From Edaphobacter aggregans DSM 19364 (lineage in GTDB: Bacteria > Acidobacteriota > Terriglobia > Terriglobales > Acidobacteriaceae), in assembly GCF_000745965.1 (NCBI RefSeq), contig NZ_JQKI01000022.1:1-64000 (forward strand): a DNA stretch of 64,000 nucleotides, given 5' to 3'. The notes beneath the pieces are model-generated. The model did not search any database. It was not told where the DNA came from and worked only from the letters and a program-made list of their open reading frames with translations. Both the position numbers and the translations under genes were made by a program. This document shows positions 1-6,372 of this stretch, one piece after another. Positions within the stretch are counted from its first letter, which is position 1, and each line of letters starts with the position of its first letter.

Positions 1-135
1 ATGACCTCGCTTGAGACCAGGGCGCCACGAAACGTATTGATCGTGGCAACAGCACACAAACTGGCGCGGATCGCGTGGGCAGTCCTCTCGAGCGGCCAGG
101 ACTATCGAGCAGTACCGGAGGCACTGACAGTATAA
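1..135 (+). CDS. IS110-family transposase, C-terminal end only
   Basis: An open frame runs from base 1 to a TAA at 133-135 and encodes 44 residues. The stretch ALA/TAHKLARIAWAVL-type (here TAHKLARIAWAVLSSG) matches the conserved C-terminal end of IS110/IS1111 transposases (Transposase_20 domain), which end shortly after a KxARIAWA motif. The rest of the gene lies left of the window, so whether it is intact cannot be judged. IS110 enzymes are DEDD-type recombinases that excise a circular intermediate and, as established for the family, use a structured noncoding RNA encoded at one element end. The 5' ATG at base 1 is just an internal Met. Assignment rests on a short motif, so confidence is moderate. 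Confidence 0.6.
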   Translation: MTSLETRAPRNVLIVATAHKLARIAWAVLSSGQDYRAVPEALTV

Positions 136-435
136 GCAAGCTTAGCAACCAGCAACATCAAGTTCTCCCCACCGAGGTCTGCACTGGATAAGTGAAGATG
201 AAAGAACAGTCAAAACGGCGCACCTGAAACCTGATTGCTCAAACGGCTCTTACGAGGCCGGCGCGTTTTCTAAGGACAGGTACGCGGCGTATCTCATCAA
301 GGCCAGGAGAAAACTCTCCACCTAAAGGCCGAATACATTGACGTAGACTTTCCTTCATTCGAAACTTTTCCCTTGCATTCACACGGCGGACCATACATTG
401 AGCAAGTTCACTCGGCCAGCGGGGGTTCGGCGGGT

Positions 436-453
436 CGAACTTGCCGAAATCCC
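436..453 (+). repeat. Inverted motif copy 1 (CGAACTTGCCGAAA core)
   Basis: Reads CGAACTTGCCGAAATCCC. Its reverse complement recurs at 1786-1803 with 17 of 18 matches, so the two copies bracket the PadR/membrane-protein pair as inverted repeats. The same core recurs at 6304-6319 and, inverted, at 7660-7675 around another gene. Confidence 0.6.
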
Positions 454-554
454 CGTTTGCAGGGAACTTCGATGGTGCAGCTCGCCCATAACACACCTCC
501 TCGCACCGCTCGGGAACTAAAACCAGGGCTCCTTCTAATCTAAGTCGATTCACC

Positions 555-583
555 TTGACGCTCTCGTGACAATAAACTACATT
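555..583 (+). promoter_or_regulatory. Putative sigma-70 promoter of padR-like gene
   Basis: TTGACG at 555-560 and TACATT at 578-583 are separated by exactly 17 bases. The chosen ATG is only 10 bases downstream of the -10 box, so the transcript would be leaderless or nearly so. No Shine-Dalgarno sequence is visible before the ATG, which fits that reading. Confidence 0.45.
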
Positions 584-592
584 GCAGTAATA

Positions 593-928
593 ATGACTCG
601 ACCACCCTCGCTCGGTGAATTCGAACAAGTCGCCCTGCTGGCAATTCTGCGCCTCGACGACAATGCCTATGGCGTTACAATCCGGTCCGAGATTGCAGCC
701 TGTACTGGACGCGAACCCGCTCCCGGCGCACTCTACACCACCCTGGATCGTATGCAGGAAAAGGGAATCGTGCGCTCATGGCTGGGGGACGCCACACCTC
801 AGAGAGGCGGCCGTCCAAAGCGCTACTTCGCTGTGACCAAAGCCGGCCGCTCCGCTCTCGTCAGCGCACAACAGGCGTATCACAGCTTGCTCGAAGGATT
901 GAATCTGCTCGGAGGGGACCATGCATAG
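593..928 (+). CDS. PadR-family transcriptional regulator
   Basis: 111 residues. The sequence starts with the PadR signature LGEFEQVALLAILRL, followed by the winged-helix segment GALYTTLDRMQEKGIV and the wing with GGRPKRYFAVTKAGR, which are typical of short PadR-s2 type regulators. I start at 593 rather than at an earlier ATG (566) because the PadR homology starts just after it and the earlier Met lies inside the promoter. The stop overlaps the start of the next gene (ATG at 921), so the two are translationally coupled. In Acidobacteria, PadR genes of this type commonly sit before genes for MacB/FtsX-like permeases; here the partner is a shorter membrane protein. The ligand is unknown. Confidence 0.88.
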   Translation: MTRPPSLGEFEQVALLAILRLDDNAYGVTIRSEIAACTGREPAPGALYTTLDRMQEKGIVRSWLGDATPQRGGRPKRYFAVTKAGRSALVSAQQAYHSLLEGLNLLGGDHA

Positions 929-1688
929 CTCTTCGATTGCTGAATGGATCGTCGTCCGCTTTACAGACAAACAGCGGGCCGCATCGATGGTGGGGGACCT
1001 GCTGGAGCTTGAGCCGCACAAAGGACTCCTGTGGTTCTGGCTCTCGCTTGTTCGAGTTGTAATTTCTCTTGCCTGGCGTAGGTCCTTGGCCTTCGTCGTC
1101 GCGCCTTACGCTGGACTATGGATCTTGGGTAAATTGGCGGCAGTGTTGCGTGACACGTATCTGCGGCACGCGCCTCCGGGAACTTGGGGGGTGCCAGGAA
1201 ACCTCACCTTGCTTCCCATAGCCGGCGCTTTCTTTTGGATGGTGCTCCTGTATACGGCGATCCGATACGGTCTGCGTGACAGAGTCACCCAGCTTGTACT
1301 TGCTCTTGCGGGGCTGATCACCGCGGTGGTCTATTGCTGGGGGCAGCCAATCGTGTTGGCGGTATGCATGGCATTGGGCATTTGCGTTTTGGCGGTCTCA
1401 ATCATGCGCAGGGAATACCGCAAGGCAACGATGGTTCTCCTCGTCGCCGCGAGTACCGGCTTGGGTGGCTGGATACTGGCTGGGTTTCTGGCTACTAAAT
1501 ATCAACACCATGTCTATCCCGGATTACTGGGAGACCAGGAATTGCGCGAACATCCTTCAATTGGGTGGGTGACCTTGGGTCTGCTCATGATGACGGGGTG
1601 GATGATCACTACGGCATGCTCGCGAATGCACTACTGGCTGATGCGGGACAAACAACTCGACGTCTCAGCCCCGCAGAAAACCCTGTAA
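921..1688 (+). CDS. Six-TM membrane protein paired with PadR regulator
   Basis: 255 residues. The soluble N-terminus (about residues 1-40) contains RFTDKQRAASMVGDLLELEP, which resembles the prefix domain found at the start of acidobacterial permeases of the MacB/FtsX type. The rest has about six hydrophobic segments (roughly residues 45-70, 97-118, 125-142, 147-165, 175-193 and 213-232) but no FtsX periplasmic domain. It therefore looks like a stand-alone prefix-domain membrane protein. Its start overlaps the padR stop by 8 bases, so it is probably the PadR-controlled target and the two proteins work in one response. Substrate or function cannot be told from sequence. Confidence 0.75.
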   Translation: MHSSSIAEWIVVRFTDKQRAASMVGDLLELEPHKGLLWFWLSLVRVVISLAWRRSLAFVVAPYAGLWILGKLAAVLRDTYLRHAPPGTWGVPGNLTLLPIAGAFFWMVLLYTAIRYGLRDRVTQLVLALAGLITAVVYCWGQPIVLAVCMALGICVLAVSIMRREYRKATMVLLVAASTGLGGWILAGFLATKYQHHVYPGLLGDQELREHPSIGWVTLGLLMMTGWMITTACSRMHYWLMRDKQLDVSAPQKTL

Positions 1689-2065
1689 AGCCATTAAACG
1701 CTCGAACCCCTAAGAGAGTAAACCTAGGCTATTTGTTCAGCTGTTCACCTAGCTATAGCTAGAAATGCAAGCTCCCCGTGAAGTCGGGTTTTCGGCAAGT
1801 TCGTTCGAAGCGGACACTGATACCCTGCTTCCTATGTGCGGTTCGCTAGTATCGCAAAGGTGACAAACAGAAGATCGCCGAACAACTCGCCAGAGCTGCT
1901 GAAGCGACGGTAGGGAGAACGGCCTGCCCCCGAGTCTGCGGGCGTGCGGGAATAAATTTCCTATCGAATCCTTGGGCCGGTTTCGGTCGGATAGTTACGA
2001 ATCGGCCACGGCAAATGGTAGCCGCTTCATGCCAATCCCGTAAGTTATCCGCCACACCACGCCGC
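1689..2065. other. Intergenic region with inverted motif
   Basis: About 377 bases with no supported gene. It contains the inverted motif copy at 1786-1803. A 69-codon minus-strand frame at 1846-2055 has no domain, no ribosome binding site and no recognisable composition; I leave it out. Confidence 0.4.
1786..1803 (-). repeat. Inverted motif copy 2
   Basis: GGGTTTTCGGCAAGTTCG, the reverse complement (17/18) of the motif at 436-453 and 15/15 over GAACTTGCCGAAAAC with the copy at 6305-6319. It lies about 100 bases after the stop of the membrane-protein gene. Confidence 0.6.
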
Positions 2066-2395
2066 TCACTTTTCGCTTTGCGATTGGCACTCTTTTCTGG
2101 CGTCTTCTAGGTCGGAGGCTTGGTAATCGGGTTTGAGAACCACCATTCTGCCGCCTTTTTGCTGGAGATCTCGAACATCGCCGTCACTAAGTTCTGAGCG
2201 CCATTTGAATCCTGACGGGTAATCACCTGCCACGTAATCGAAGGGCCGATGGGGATGCAGTCGGGACATGTTCTCACCGAATTTGTGAACGTGACGTTTT
2301 ACAATTACGCAGGGCTGATTGGGCTTAGCAGTTTGTCCAAAAGACAAGGTGGAGAATGCTACAACGAACGTCAACCATCGAGTCATGCCGTCCAC
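2066..2395 (-). CDS. Small exported hypothetical protein
   Basis: 109 residues. Starts with GTG at 2395, chosen because AGGAGA lies seven bases upstream; the in-frame ATG at 2386 would be too far from it. The N-terminus is a signal peptide: a charged MDGMTR, a hydrophobic WLTFVVAFSTLSF and a cleavage-like GQ. The mature part is polar with single Cys residues near positions 29 and 103 and ends in a helical QASDLEDARKECQSQ stretch. I do not recognise the family. It lies 27 bases downstream of the zinc-ribbon gene on the same strand. Confidence 0.55.
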   Translation of the reverse strand: MDGMTRWLTFVVAFSTLSFGQTAKPNQPCVIVKRHVHKFGENMSRLHPHRPFDYVAGDYPSGFKWRSELSDGDVRDLQQKGGRMVVLKPDYQASDLEDARKECQSQSEK

Positions 2396-2422
2396 AAGCT
2401 TTCTCCTGTTGTGACGCGGCGA

Positions 2423-2953
2423 TTATATACATTGGGCGTCAACGCCCAGTGCGAGCAAGAGCCACGGTGGAACCGCTCTAGATTCCGCCTCCCGCAACCG
2501 TTCCATGTGTCGGTAGTAGGTCCGCCAGTGCATTCCTTTGGGTTTGAATACCGGGTCATCAATGATGCCCGTTCCGCCTAGTTTTTCGTGGATGCCTTGC
2601 GCCTTATGCAGCGCGCGGTAGTGCGGAGCCTCTCGCTGTGACTCATAGGCGAGTTGAAGGCAATGCCGGCATGCGAACACGTCCGCGCCATACAAGATCG
2701 CCGCACGACCGCCGCACGCGGGACAACGGAACCATGCGCGATTGCCTCCGAAGGGGCAAGGCGTCCATTCAACCGCAACCGGGTAGTGTTTGTGCTGCCA
2801 TTCGTCGCCTCTCGGACGGGTTTTGTATCGGAGAGTGATTTGGCAGTCCGCCGCTTCGATGCTGACAGATGCGAAACGCTCTCCGCGTCGTGACCAATGC
2901 ACCATACCGGACCACCCTGGCCACAAATAGCCCTTGCGCTTGCACCACCGCAC
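2423..2953 (-). CDS. Zinc-ribbon hypothetical protein (mobile-element associated)
   Basis: 176 residues from a GTG. The central segment has paired cysteines, FRCPACGGRAAILYGADVFACRHCLQLAY (CxxC then CxxC, about 16 residues apart), a zinc ribbon. The N-terminus is rich in Trp and basic residues (VRWCKRKGYLWPGW). Proteins of this look occur near bacterial integrase modules but their role is unknown. The start is uncertain: the frame stays open upstream to a stop near 3033 without a better start codon, and coding-like sequence (DDYVRLD) lies before the GTG, so the 5' end may be frameshifted. A small hairpin (2433-2448) overlaps the last codons. Confidence 0.6.
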   Translation of the reverse strand: MRWCKRKGYLWPGWSGMVHWSRRGERFASVSIEAADCQITLRYKTRPRGDEWQHKHYPVAVEWTPCPFGGNRAWFRCPACGGRAAILYGADVFACRHCLQLAYESQREAPHYRALHKAQGIHEKLGGTGIIDDPVFKPKGMHWRTYYRHMERLREAESRAVPPWLLLALGVDAQCI

Positions 2954-2955
2954 AT

Positions 2956-3351
2956 CTAGGCGGACGTAATCATCGGTGCAATCGCGTGTACGTCCGCTGC
3001 GATACCTGCCCTTTGATCGCCTCCGCTGTTTTTATCGAAATCATTTGCGAACTTAGCACAGTAGCCACTCATCGCCACCTCTGCGGTGTCTTCGAAATTA
3101 TTGCGTTGGCCTGAGCGGAAGCCGAAGCCTCCGCCCTTTAGGTTTACTTTGGGTTGGCGTTTACCTCCGCCCGGCTGAGGCGGAATCTTTGGGGGGGGGC
3201 TAGATGGCAACCTTGATTGGTTGATTACTTGATTGGTTGATTGCGTGATTCCTGATTCCTGATTGCAAGATTCATGATTGCGGGCGCTCCACGGAATGAA
3301 TCTTGGTGATCTTGGAATAGACTTCGTGATCTGTTTTCCTCTTTCCATCAC
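2956..3351 (-). CDS. Doubtful ORF between two hypothetical genes
   Basis: 131 residues of low complexity. It overlaps the end of the 3272-3778 gene by 80 bases and its stop lies just before the zinc-ribbon start. It spans a run of nine G (3191-3199) and the GATT-rich array (3213-3281), which encodes Asn/Gln-rich repeats. The last third (KVNLKGGGFGFRSGQRNNFEDTAE) looks more protein-like than the first, so this may be a slipped or decayed gene. Low confidence. Confidence 0.2.
   Translation of the reverse strand: MMERGKQITKSIPRSPRFIPWSARNHESCNQESGITQSTNQVINQSRLPSSPPPKIPPQPGGGKRQPKVNLKGGGFGFRSGQRNNFEDTAEVAMSGYCAKFANDFDKNSGGDQRAGIAADVHAIAPMITSA
3213..3281. repeat. GATT-rich short tandem array
   Basis: Nine GATT tetranucleotides occur within about 70 bases, spaced 7-8 bases apart, with two near-identical units reading TTGATTGGTTGATT. 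It sits just past the stop of the 3272-3778 gene and next to a run of nine G (3191-3199). Such an array may be a protein-binding site or a slippage product. Confidence 0.55.
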
Positions 3352-3778
3352 TGTTAAACGTGGAGTCCTCGATGCTCACGCAAAAGAACTGGCCCTCTAG
3401 AAATACGTCAGGTGTCATCTCTTGGCCTTTGGCGGGCAAATCTCCATTTGCCTTCACCCACTCTTTCCAGTAGTTCGAGTGTCTGGCGACACGCGGCCCT
3501 TGCGGATCGCTCCCGAAATTGAAAAAGGCGCTCGCTTTTCCCGGTTCCGTTACCAATGCGAACTCGATTCGCAGTGACCATCGTTGATATTTCCTCACCC
3601 ATTCCGGCCCCTGAAAATCGACACCGCGAACCTGATAGGTGCCTGGCTCGATTCTGGGATAATCCGCCCCTTGCCAAATGATGGCAGGGGGCTTTGGTAG
3701 TGGTGCCTTTCCAGGCGCGCTGAGGCCTCTTCCTGCTGTTCTCTCTCCGTCTTTGGCATGGATTACCCTCTTACGCAT
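3272..3778 (-). CDS. Hypothetical protein of integrase module
   Basis: 168 residues, ATG at 3778 with GGAG nine bases upstream. Residues about 1-30 are basic and disordered; the rest looks beta-rich (PGTYQVRGVDFQGPEWVRKYQRWSLRIEFAL, then ASAFFNFGSDPQGP). The pattern, a Gln/Trp-rich small beta protein made after an excisionase-like gene, recalls phage single-strand-binding or replication accessory proteins, but no diagnostic motif supports that. Its start overlaps the end of the HTH gene 3763-3984 by 16 bases, so they form one transcript. Confidence 0.6.
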   Translation of the reverse strand: MRKRVIHAKDGERTAGRGLSAPGKAPLPKPPAIIWQGADYPRIEPGTYQVRGVDFQGPEWVRKYQRWSLRIEFALVTEPGKASAFFNFGSDPQGPRVARHSNYWKEWVKANGDLPAKGQEMTPDVFLEGQFFCVSIEDSTFNSDGKRKTDHEVYSKITKIHSVERPQS

Positions 3779-3984
3779 TCAGACTCGCTCCGAGAGACAC
3801 CACGCGGGAAGGAAGACTTACCCCCGTCTTCAATCACTCTTTGTAACTCAGACTCGCGGATCATCGTTCGGCTTCCGACCTTCGTTCGGCGCAATTTTCC
3901 CGAACTCAGCCACGCATGAATCGTGTACTTGCTTAGGCCGCCAAGCTTGCGTGCAGCCTCTTCAACTGAAAACAATGCATCCAT
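3763..3984 (-). CDS. Excisionase/MerR-type HTH DNA-binding protein
   Basis: 73 residues. LFSVEEAARKLGGLSKYTIHAWLSSGKLRRTKVGSRTMIRESELQRVI is the winged HTH of the excisionase (HTH_17) family. A ribosome binding site (AAGGGA) lies nine bases before the ATG. It is divergent from the zinc-finger/integrase pair at 4067-5829, the layout expected of a recombination directionality factor or a repressor of a small integrative element. Confidence 0.8.
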   Translation of the reverse strand: MDALFSVEEAARKLGGLSKYTIHAWLSSGKLRRTKVGSRTMIRESELQRVIEDGGKSSFPRGVSRSESECVRG

Positions 3985-4066
3985 ATTGGTCGATCCCTTT
4001 CCTGCTCAATGAGCACAATCAAATATTCGCTTGCCTGAACAGAAATCCGGTAGTACTTTTCTATGC

Positions 4067-4729
4067 ATGCCTAGACAAGAAAGCCGTATACCAGAACAAC
4101 GCCGAATCTATCAGGGCGAAGGCTCCGCCGAAGCTTTGGTGAATTGGCTCAATCTAACGAAAGACAAAGATGGCAAGAAACGAATCGCGGAGATTTTGCG
4201 GCTCCTCGCGCAGTTGAACGATCTGCCTTCAATCAAGGATCAGGATTTGACTATTCAGGAGCGGACATCTTATGCGCGTTTTGAGAGCAGATTCAGCCTC
4301 GAACGTTCACTCGATAAAGCTCTCGCCTATTACAAGATGACTCCCCGAATCGTAGTCACCAACGATCCCCAGCGGAGAGTCGTAGCACGATGGATGCCTC
4401 TTGACAGCTACCGCAATAGCAAGAAGAGGCGACGCGCAAAGGAGCAAACTTGGGATGCTCTTCCCGACGATGGAATAACGCTGCCCGGGGCGCTCATGGA
4501 GGAACCCCGTGCACTCACCAGCGTCCTTGAATTGGCCGAATCCGGCTTGGTTTGGAAAGTCCAACCCTGCGAATGCGGCAAGTTCTTCTTTAAGAGGTTC
4601 AGTCATCAACGGTTCTGTAGCGAAAAATGCCGCATTGCAGATTTTCGAACCAGCGACGAGGCAAGGCGGAAGCGGAACGAATACGCACGAAAGCTGTACC
4701 ACCTTCACAAATCCGGAAAGGTGAAATAA
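4067..4729 (+). CDS. Zinc-finger hypothetical protein upstream of integrase
   Basis: 220 residues if it starts at the ATG 4067; a TTG at 4031 would add 12 residues without better support. The N-terminal two thirds have no recognisable domain. The C-terminus carries CECGKFFFKRFSHQRFCSEKC (CxC then CxxxC, about 13 residues apart), a CGNR/treble-clef type zinc finger, followed by a strongly basic helix (EARRKRNEYARKLYHLHKSGK), consistent with nucleic-acid binding. It ends five bases before the integrase start, so the two are co-transcribed. Genes like this are commonly next to tyrosine integrases; the function is unknown. Confidence 0.7.
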   Translation: MPRQESRIPEQRRIYQGEGSAEALVNWLNLTKDKDGKKRIAEILRLLAQLNDLPSIKDQDLTIQERTSYARFESRFSLERSLDKALAYYKMTPRIVVTNDPQRRVVARWMPLDSYRNSKKRRRAKEQTWDALPDDGITLPGALMEEPRALTSVLELAESGLVWKVQPCECGKFFFKRFSHQRFCSEKCRIADFRTSDEARRKRNEYARKLYHLHKSGKVK

Positions 4730-4734
4730 CGAGT

Positions 4735-5829
4735 ATGTCGATCTTCAAACGTGGCAGCGTCTACTGGTTCCACTTTCTCTTCAACGGCGAGCACATCCAA
4801 AAGAGCACAAAGCAGGGGAATCCTCGCACCGCTCGCCAGATTGAGGCGGCCTATCGTACTGCCCTTGCGAAGGGCGAAGTGGGGATCACTGAGCGGAAGA
4901 AGATTCCGGCGTTCAAAGCCGCGCTCGCCGGCTTCCTCAGCTGGTCAGAGCGGGAGCACCGGCAGCACCCGGCGACGCACAGGCGGTATCAGGTGAGTGC
5001 CGTGGCACTGCGTAAGCACTTTCTCGACGTGCCACTCGACCGCATTACCCCGGAAGAGGTCGAACGCTATAAGACGCTGCGATCCGGGCAGGTGAGTCCG
5101 CGAACGAGACGGACGGTAAAGCCCGCCACGGTGAACCGGGAGCTTGCGTGCCTCAAAGCCCTGTTCAATCACGTTCTGAAAGGCGACGTGCCGCTTCGCA
5201 ATTCGGTTAGCCGTGTTAAGTTCTACGAAGAACACAACGAACAGACGCGGGTACTCTCATACGACGAACAAGAGAAGTATCTGGCTAAGGCGACTCCGAT
5301 GCTGCGCGACGTGGCTACGCTCATGCTCGAAACGGGGATGAGGCCGGAAGAGGTTTACCGCATTCGCCGGGAGAACGTTCAGCTTGAGAAGGGTTTTCTC
5401 GTCATCCCCTACGGCAAAACGAAGGCAGCACGGCGACGTGTACCCCTCACCGCATCGGCGCGGCGCGTCCTGGGGCTGCGTATGGCTTCGGATGAGGCAT
5501 ATCTCTTCCCCTGCGAGACGGACAGCAGCCGCCCTGTTCCAAAGGTCAATAACGCCCATGACCGGGCTGTGAGGGATAGCAAGGTTGCACCGTTCCGGTT
5601 GTACGACCTCCGGCACACATGGGCGACGCGGGCAGCCATGTCTGGCATCGACCTTGTGACGCTGGCGGCGATGCTGGGCCACTCCCGAATCCAGATGGTG
5701 CTCCGGTACGCTCACCCCACTCAGCAACACCAGCATCAAGCGATGGAGCGCCTTGAGGCGTTCGTCAGTGAGCAGAGGATCGCCCATGCCGAGCGCACAA
5801 CGCCGCAAACGTCGTTCGCAATTCAGTAG
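4735..5829 (+). CDS. Tyrosine recombinase/integrase (element 1)
   Basis: 364 residues, starting at ATG 4735 with MSIFKRGSVYWFHF, the usual start of this integrase type; a longer frame from 4627 overlaps the preceding gene. Residues about 5-50 form the AP2-like arm-binding domain and about 60-160 the core-binding SAM-like domain. The catalytic domain shows R (ETGMRPEEVY), HxxR (LYDLRHTWAT), H (GHSRIQ) and the nucleophile Y (LRYAHPT). It is transcribed toward the tRNA-Cys 3'-end copy at 5936-5959, about 110 bases beyond its stop. It probably belongs to a different element from the integrase at 14723-15952, since the two are only distantly similar. Confidence 0.92.
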   Translation: MSIFKRGSVYWFHFLFNGEHIQKSTKQGNPRTARQIEAAYRTALAKGEVGITERKKIPAFKAALAGFLSWSEREHRQHPATHRRYQVSAVALRKHFLDVPLDRITPEEVERYKTLRSGQVSPRTRRTVKPATVNRELACLKALFNHVLKGDVPLRNSVSRVKFYEEHNEQTRVLSYDEQEKYLAKATPMLRDVATLMLETGMRPEEVYRIRRENVQLEKGFLVIPYGKTKAARRRVPLTASARRVLGLRMASDEAYLFPCETDSSRPVPKVNNAHDRAVRDSKVAPFRLYDLRHTWATRAAMSGIDLVTLAAMLGHSRIQMVLRYAHPTQQHQHQAMERLEAFVSEQRIAHAERTTPQTSFAIQ

Positions 5830-5935
5830 GGCCAGGGAGTGACTGGGAAACACCGAAAAGCGGGGTACTCGCTACATTTTCCGCTACAGTGTCGTTTCCG
5901 TGGGATTGCCGATTGCCTTTAGGTTGTTGAAGAAT

Positions 5936-5959
5936 TTGGAGGCGCGGGTCGGGATCGAA
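5936..5959 (-). repeat. Attachment site, left copy (tRNA-Cys 3' end)
   Basis: 24 bases identical to 16067-16090, the 3' part of the tRNA-Cys gene from the T-loop to CCA. Similarity stops abruptly on both sides. A 3'-end fragment of a tRNA at the far end of an integrase-bearing segment is the hallmark of site-specific integration that leaves the tRNA intact. Confidence 0.88.
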
Positions 5960-6041
5960 TGCGCGCTTCACATTGAGCCGTCATAACTTACACATTCTAA
6001 AGGTGTCTAAAAAGACAGAAAAGACACAAGACGCATAGCTC

Positions 6042-6061
6042 TTTCACAAAACTTTCACAAA
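6042..6061 (+). repeat. Integrase arm-type site, left
   Basis: Two direct copies of TTTCACAAA, 11 bases apart. The right end has the same arrangement at 16002-16021 with 19 of 20 bases identical. Both lie inside the element, 82 and 45 bases from the attachment cores, where tyrosine integrases usually bind their arm sites. Confidence 0.65.
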
Positions 6062-6203
6062 AATGGGCGCGCGCCCGTCGACGTCTCAGAACGTGCCCCA
6101 GAACGCACTGCTGACGTCAAGGTGCGACGGGACGCGTCTCGACGCACGAATCCCACGCAGAAACGCGCCTAGACGTCGCTAAACGCGATCCCGAGATGTC
6201 CTC

Positions 6204-6232
6204 CCGGTCGCGTGTGGGCCAACGTGGCGCGA
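6204..6232 (+). repeat. Direct repeat flanking cargo gene, left copy
   Basis: 29 bases matching 7703-7731 at 27 positions (starts CCGGTCGCGTGTG, ends AACGTGGCGCGA). The two copies lie outside the inverted motif pair that brackets the gene 6373-7620. Confidence 0.6.
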
Positions 6233-6303
6233 AGTGGGGCGGTAAACGCGGGGCGCGGTCGGCACCGTTAGCCGCGTAACCGGGAGCGGTCGAGATTCAC
6301 AAG

Positions 6304-6319
6304 TGAACTTGCCGAAAAC
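6304..6319 (+). repeat. Inverted motif copy 3
   Basis: TGAACTTGCCGAAAAC, in inverted orientation to 7660-7675 (14 of 16 matches) and to 1788-1803 (15 of 16). It lies 54 bases before the start of the cargo gene. Confidence 0.6.
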
Positions 6320-6372
6320 GAGACTTTCAGGTAAGTTGCGCTGATCGCTTCCTCCTCGGTGTCTAATACAGA

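Larger units (their letters stand above)
136..592. other. Noncoding stretch after IS110 tail, upstream of padR-like gene
   Basis: About 450 bases without a convincing gene. The first 200 bases follow directly after the transposase stop and contain short complementary segments, so they may be the right end of the IS. An 18-bp copy of an inverted motif begins at 436 and a promoter for the PadR gene lies at 555-583. A minus-strand open frame at 239-628 has no recognisable domain and overlaps the PadR start; I regard it as chance. Confidence 0.5.
5830..6372. other. Left end of the satellite and junction with element 1
   Basis: 543 bases with no gene. In order it holds the 24-bp attachment repeat (5936-5959), the integrase arm-type repeat (6042-6061), GC-rich sequence with many short GACG words (6060-6190), a 29-bp direct-repeat copy (6204-6232) and an inverted motif copy (6304-6319). 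Confidence 0.6.

Noticed and set aside
239..628. Minus-strand 129-codon frame
   Set aside because: It overlaps the well-supported PadR start and promoter, has no domain and no ribosome binding site.
436..1803. IS or composite transposon formed by the inverted motif
   Set aside because: No transposase between the copies and no visible target duplication; kept as an unexplained cassette finding instead.
2956..3351. 131-codon frame as a firm gene
   Set aside because: Listed at low confidence only, because it overlaps the upstream gene and is dominated by a repeat array and a G run.
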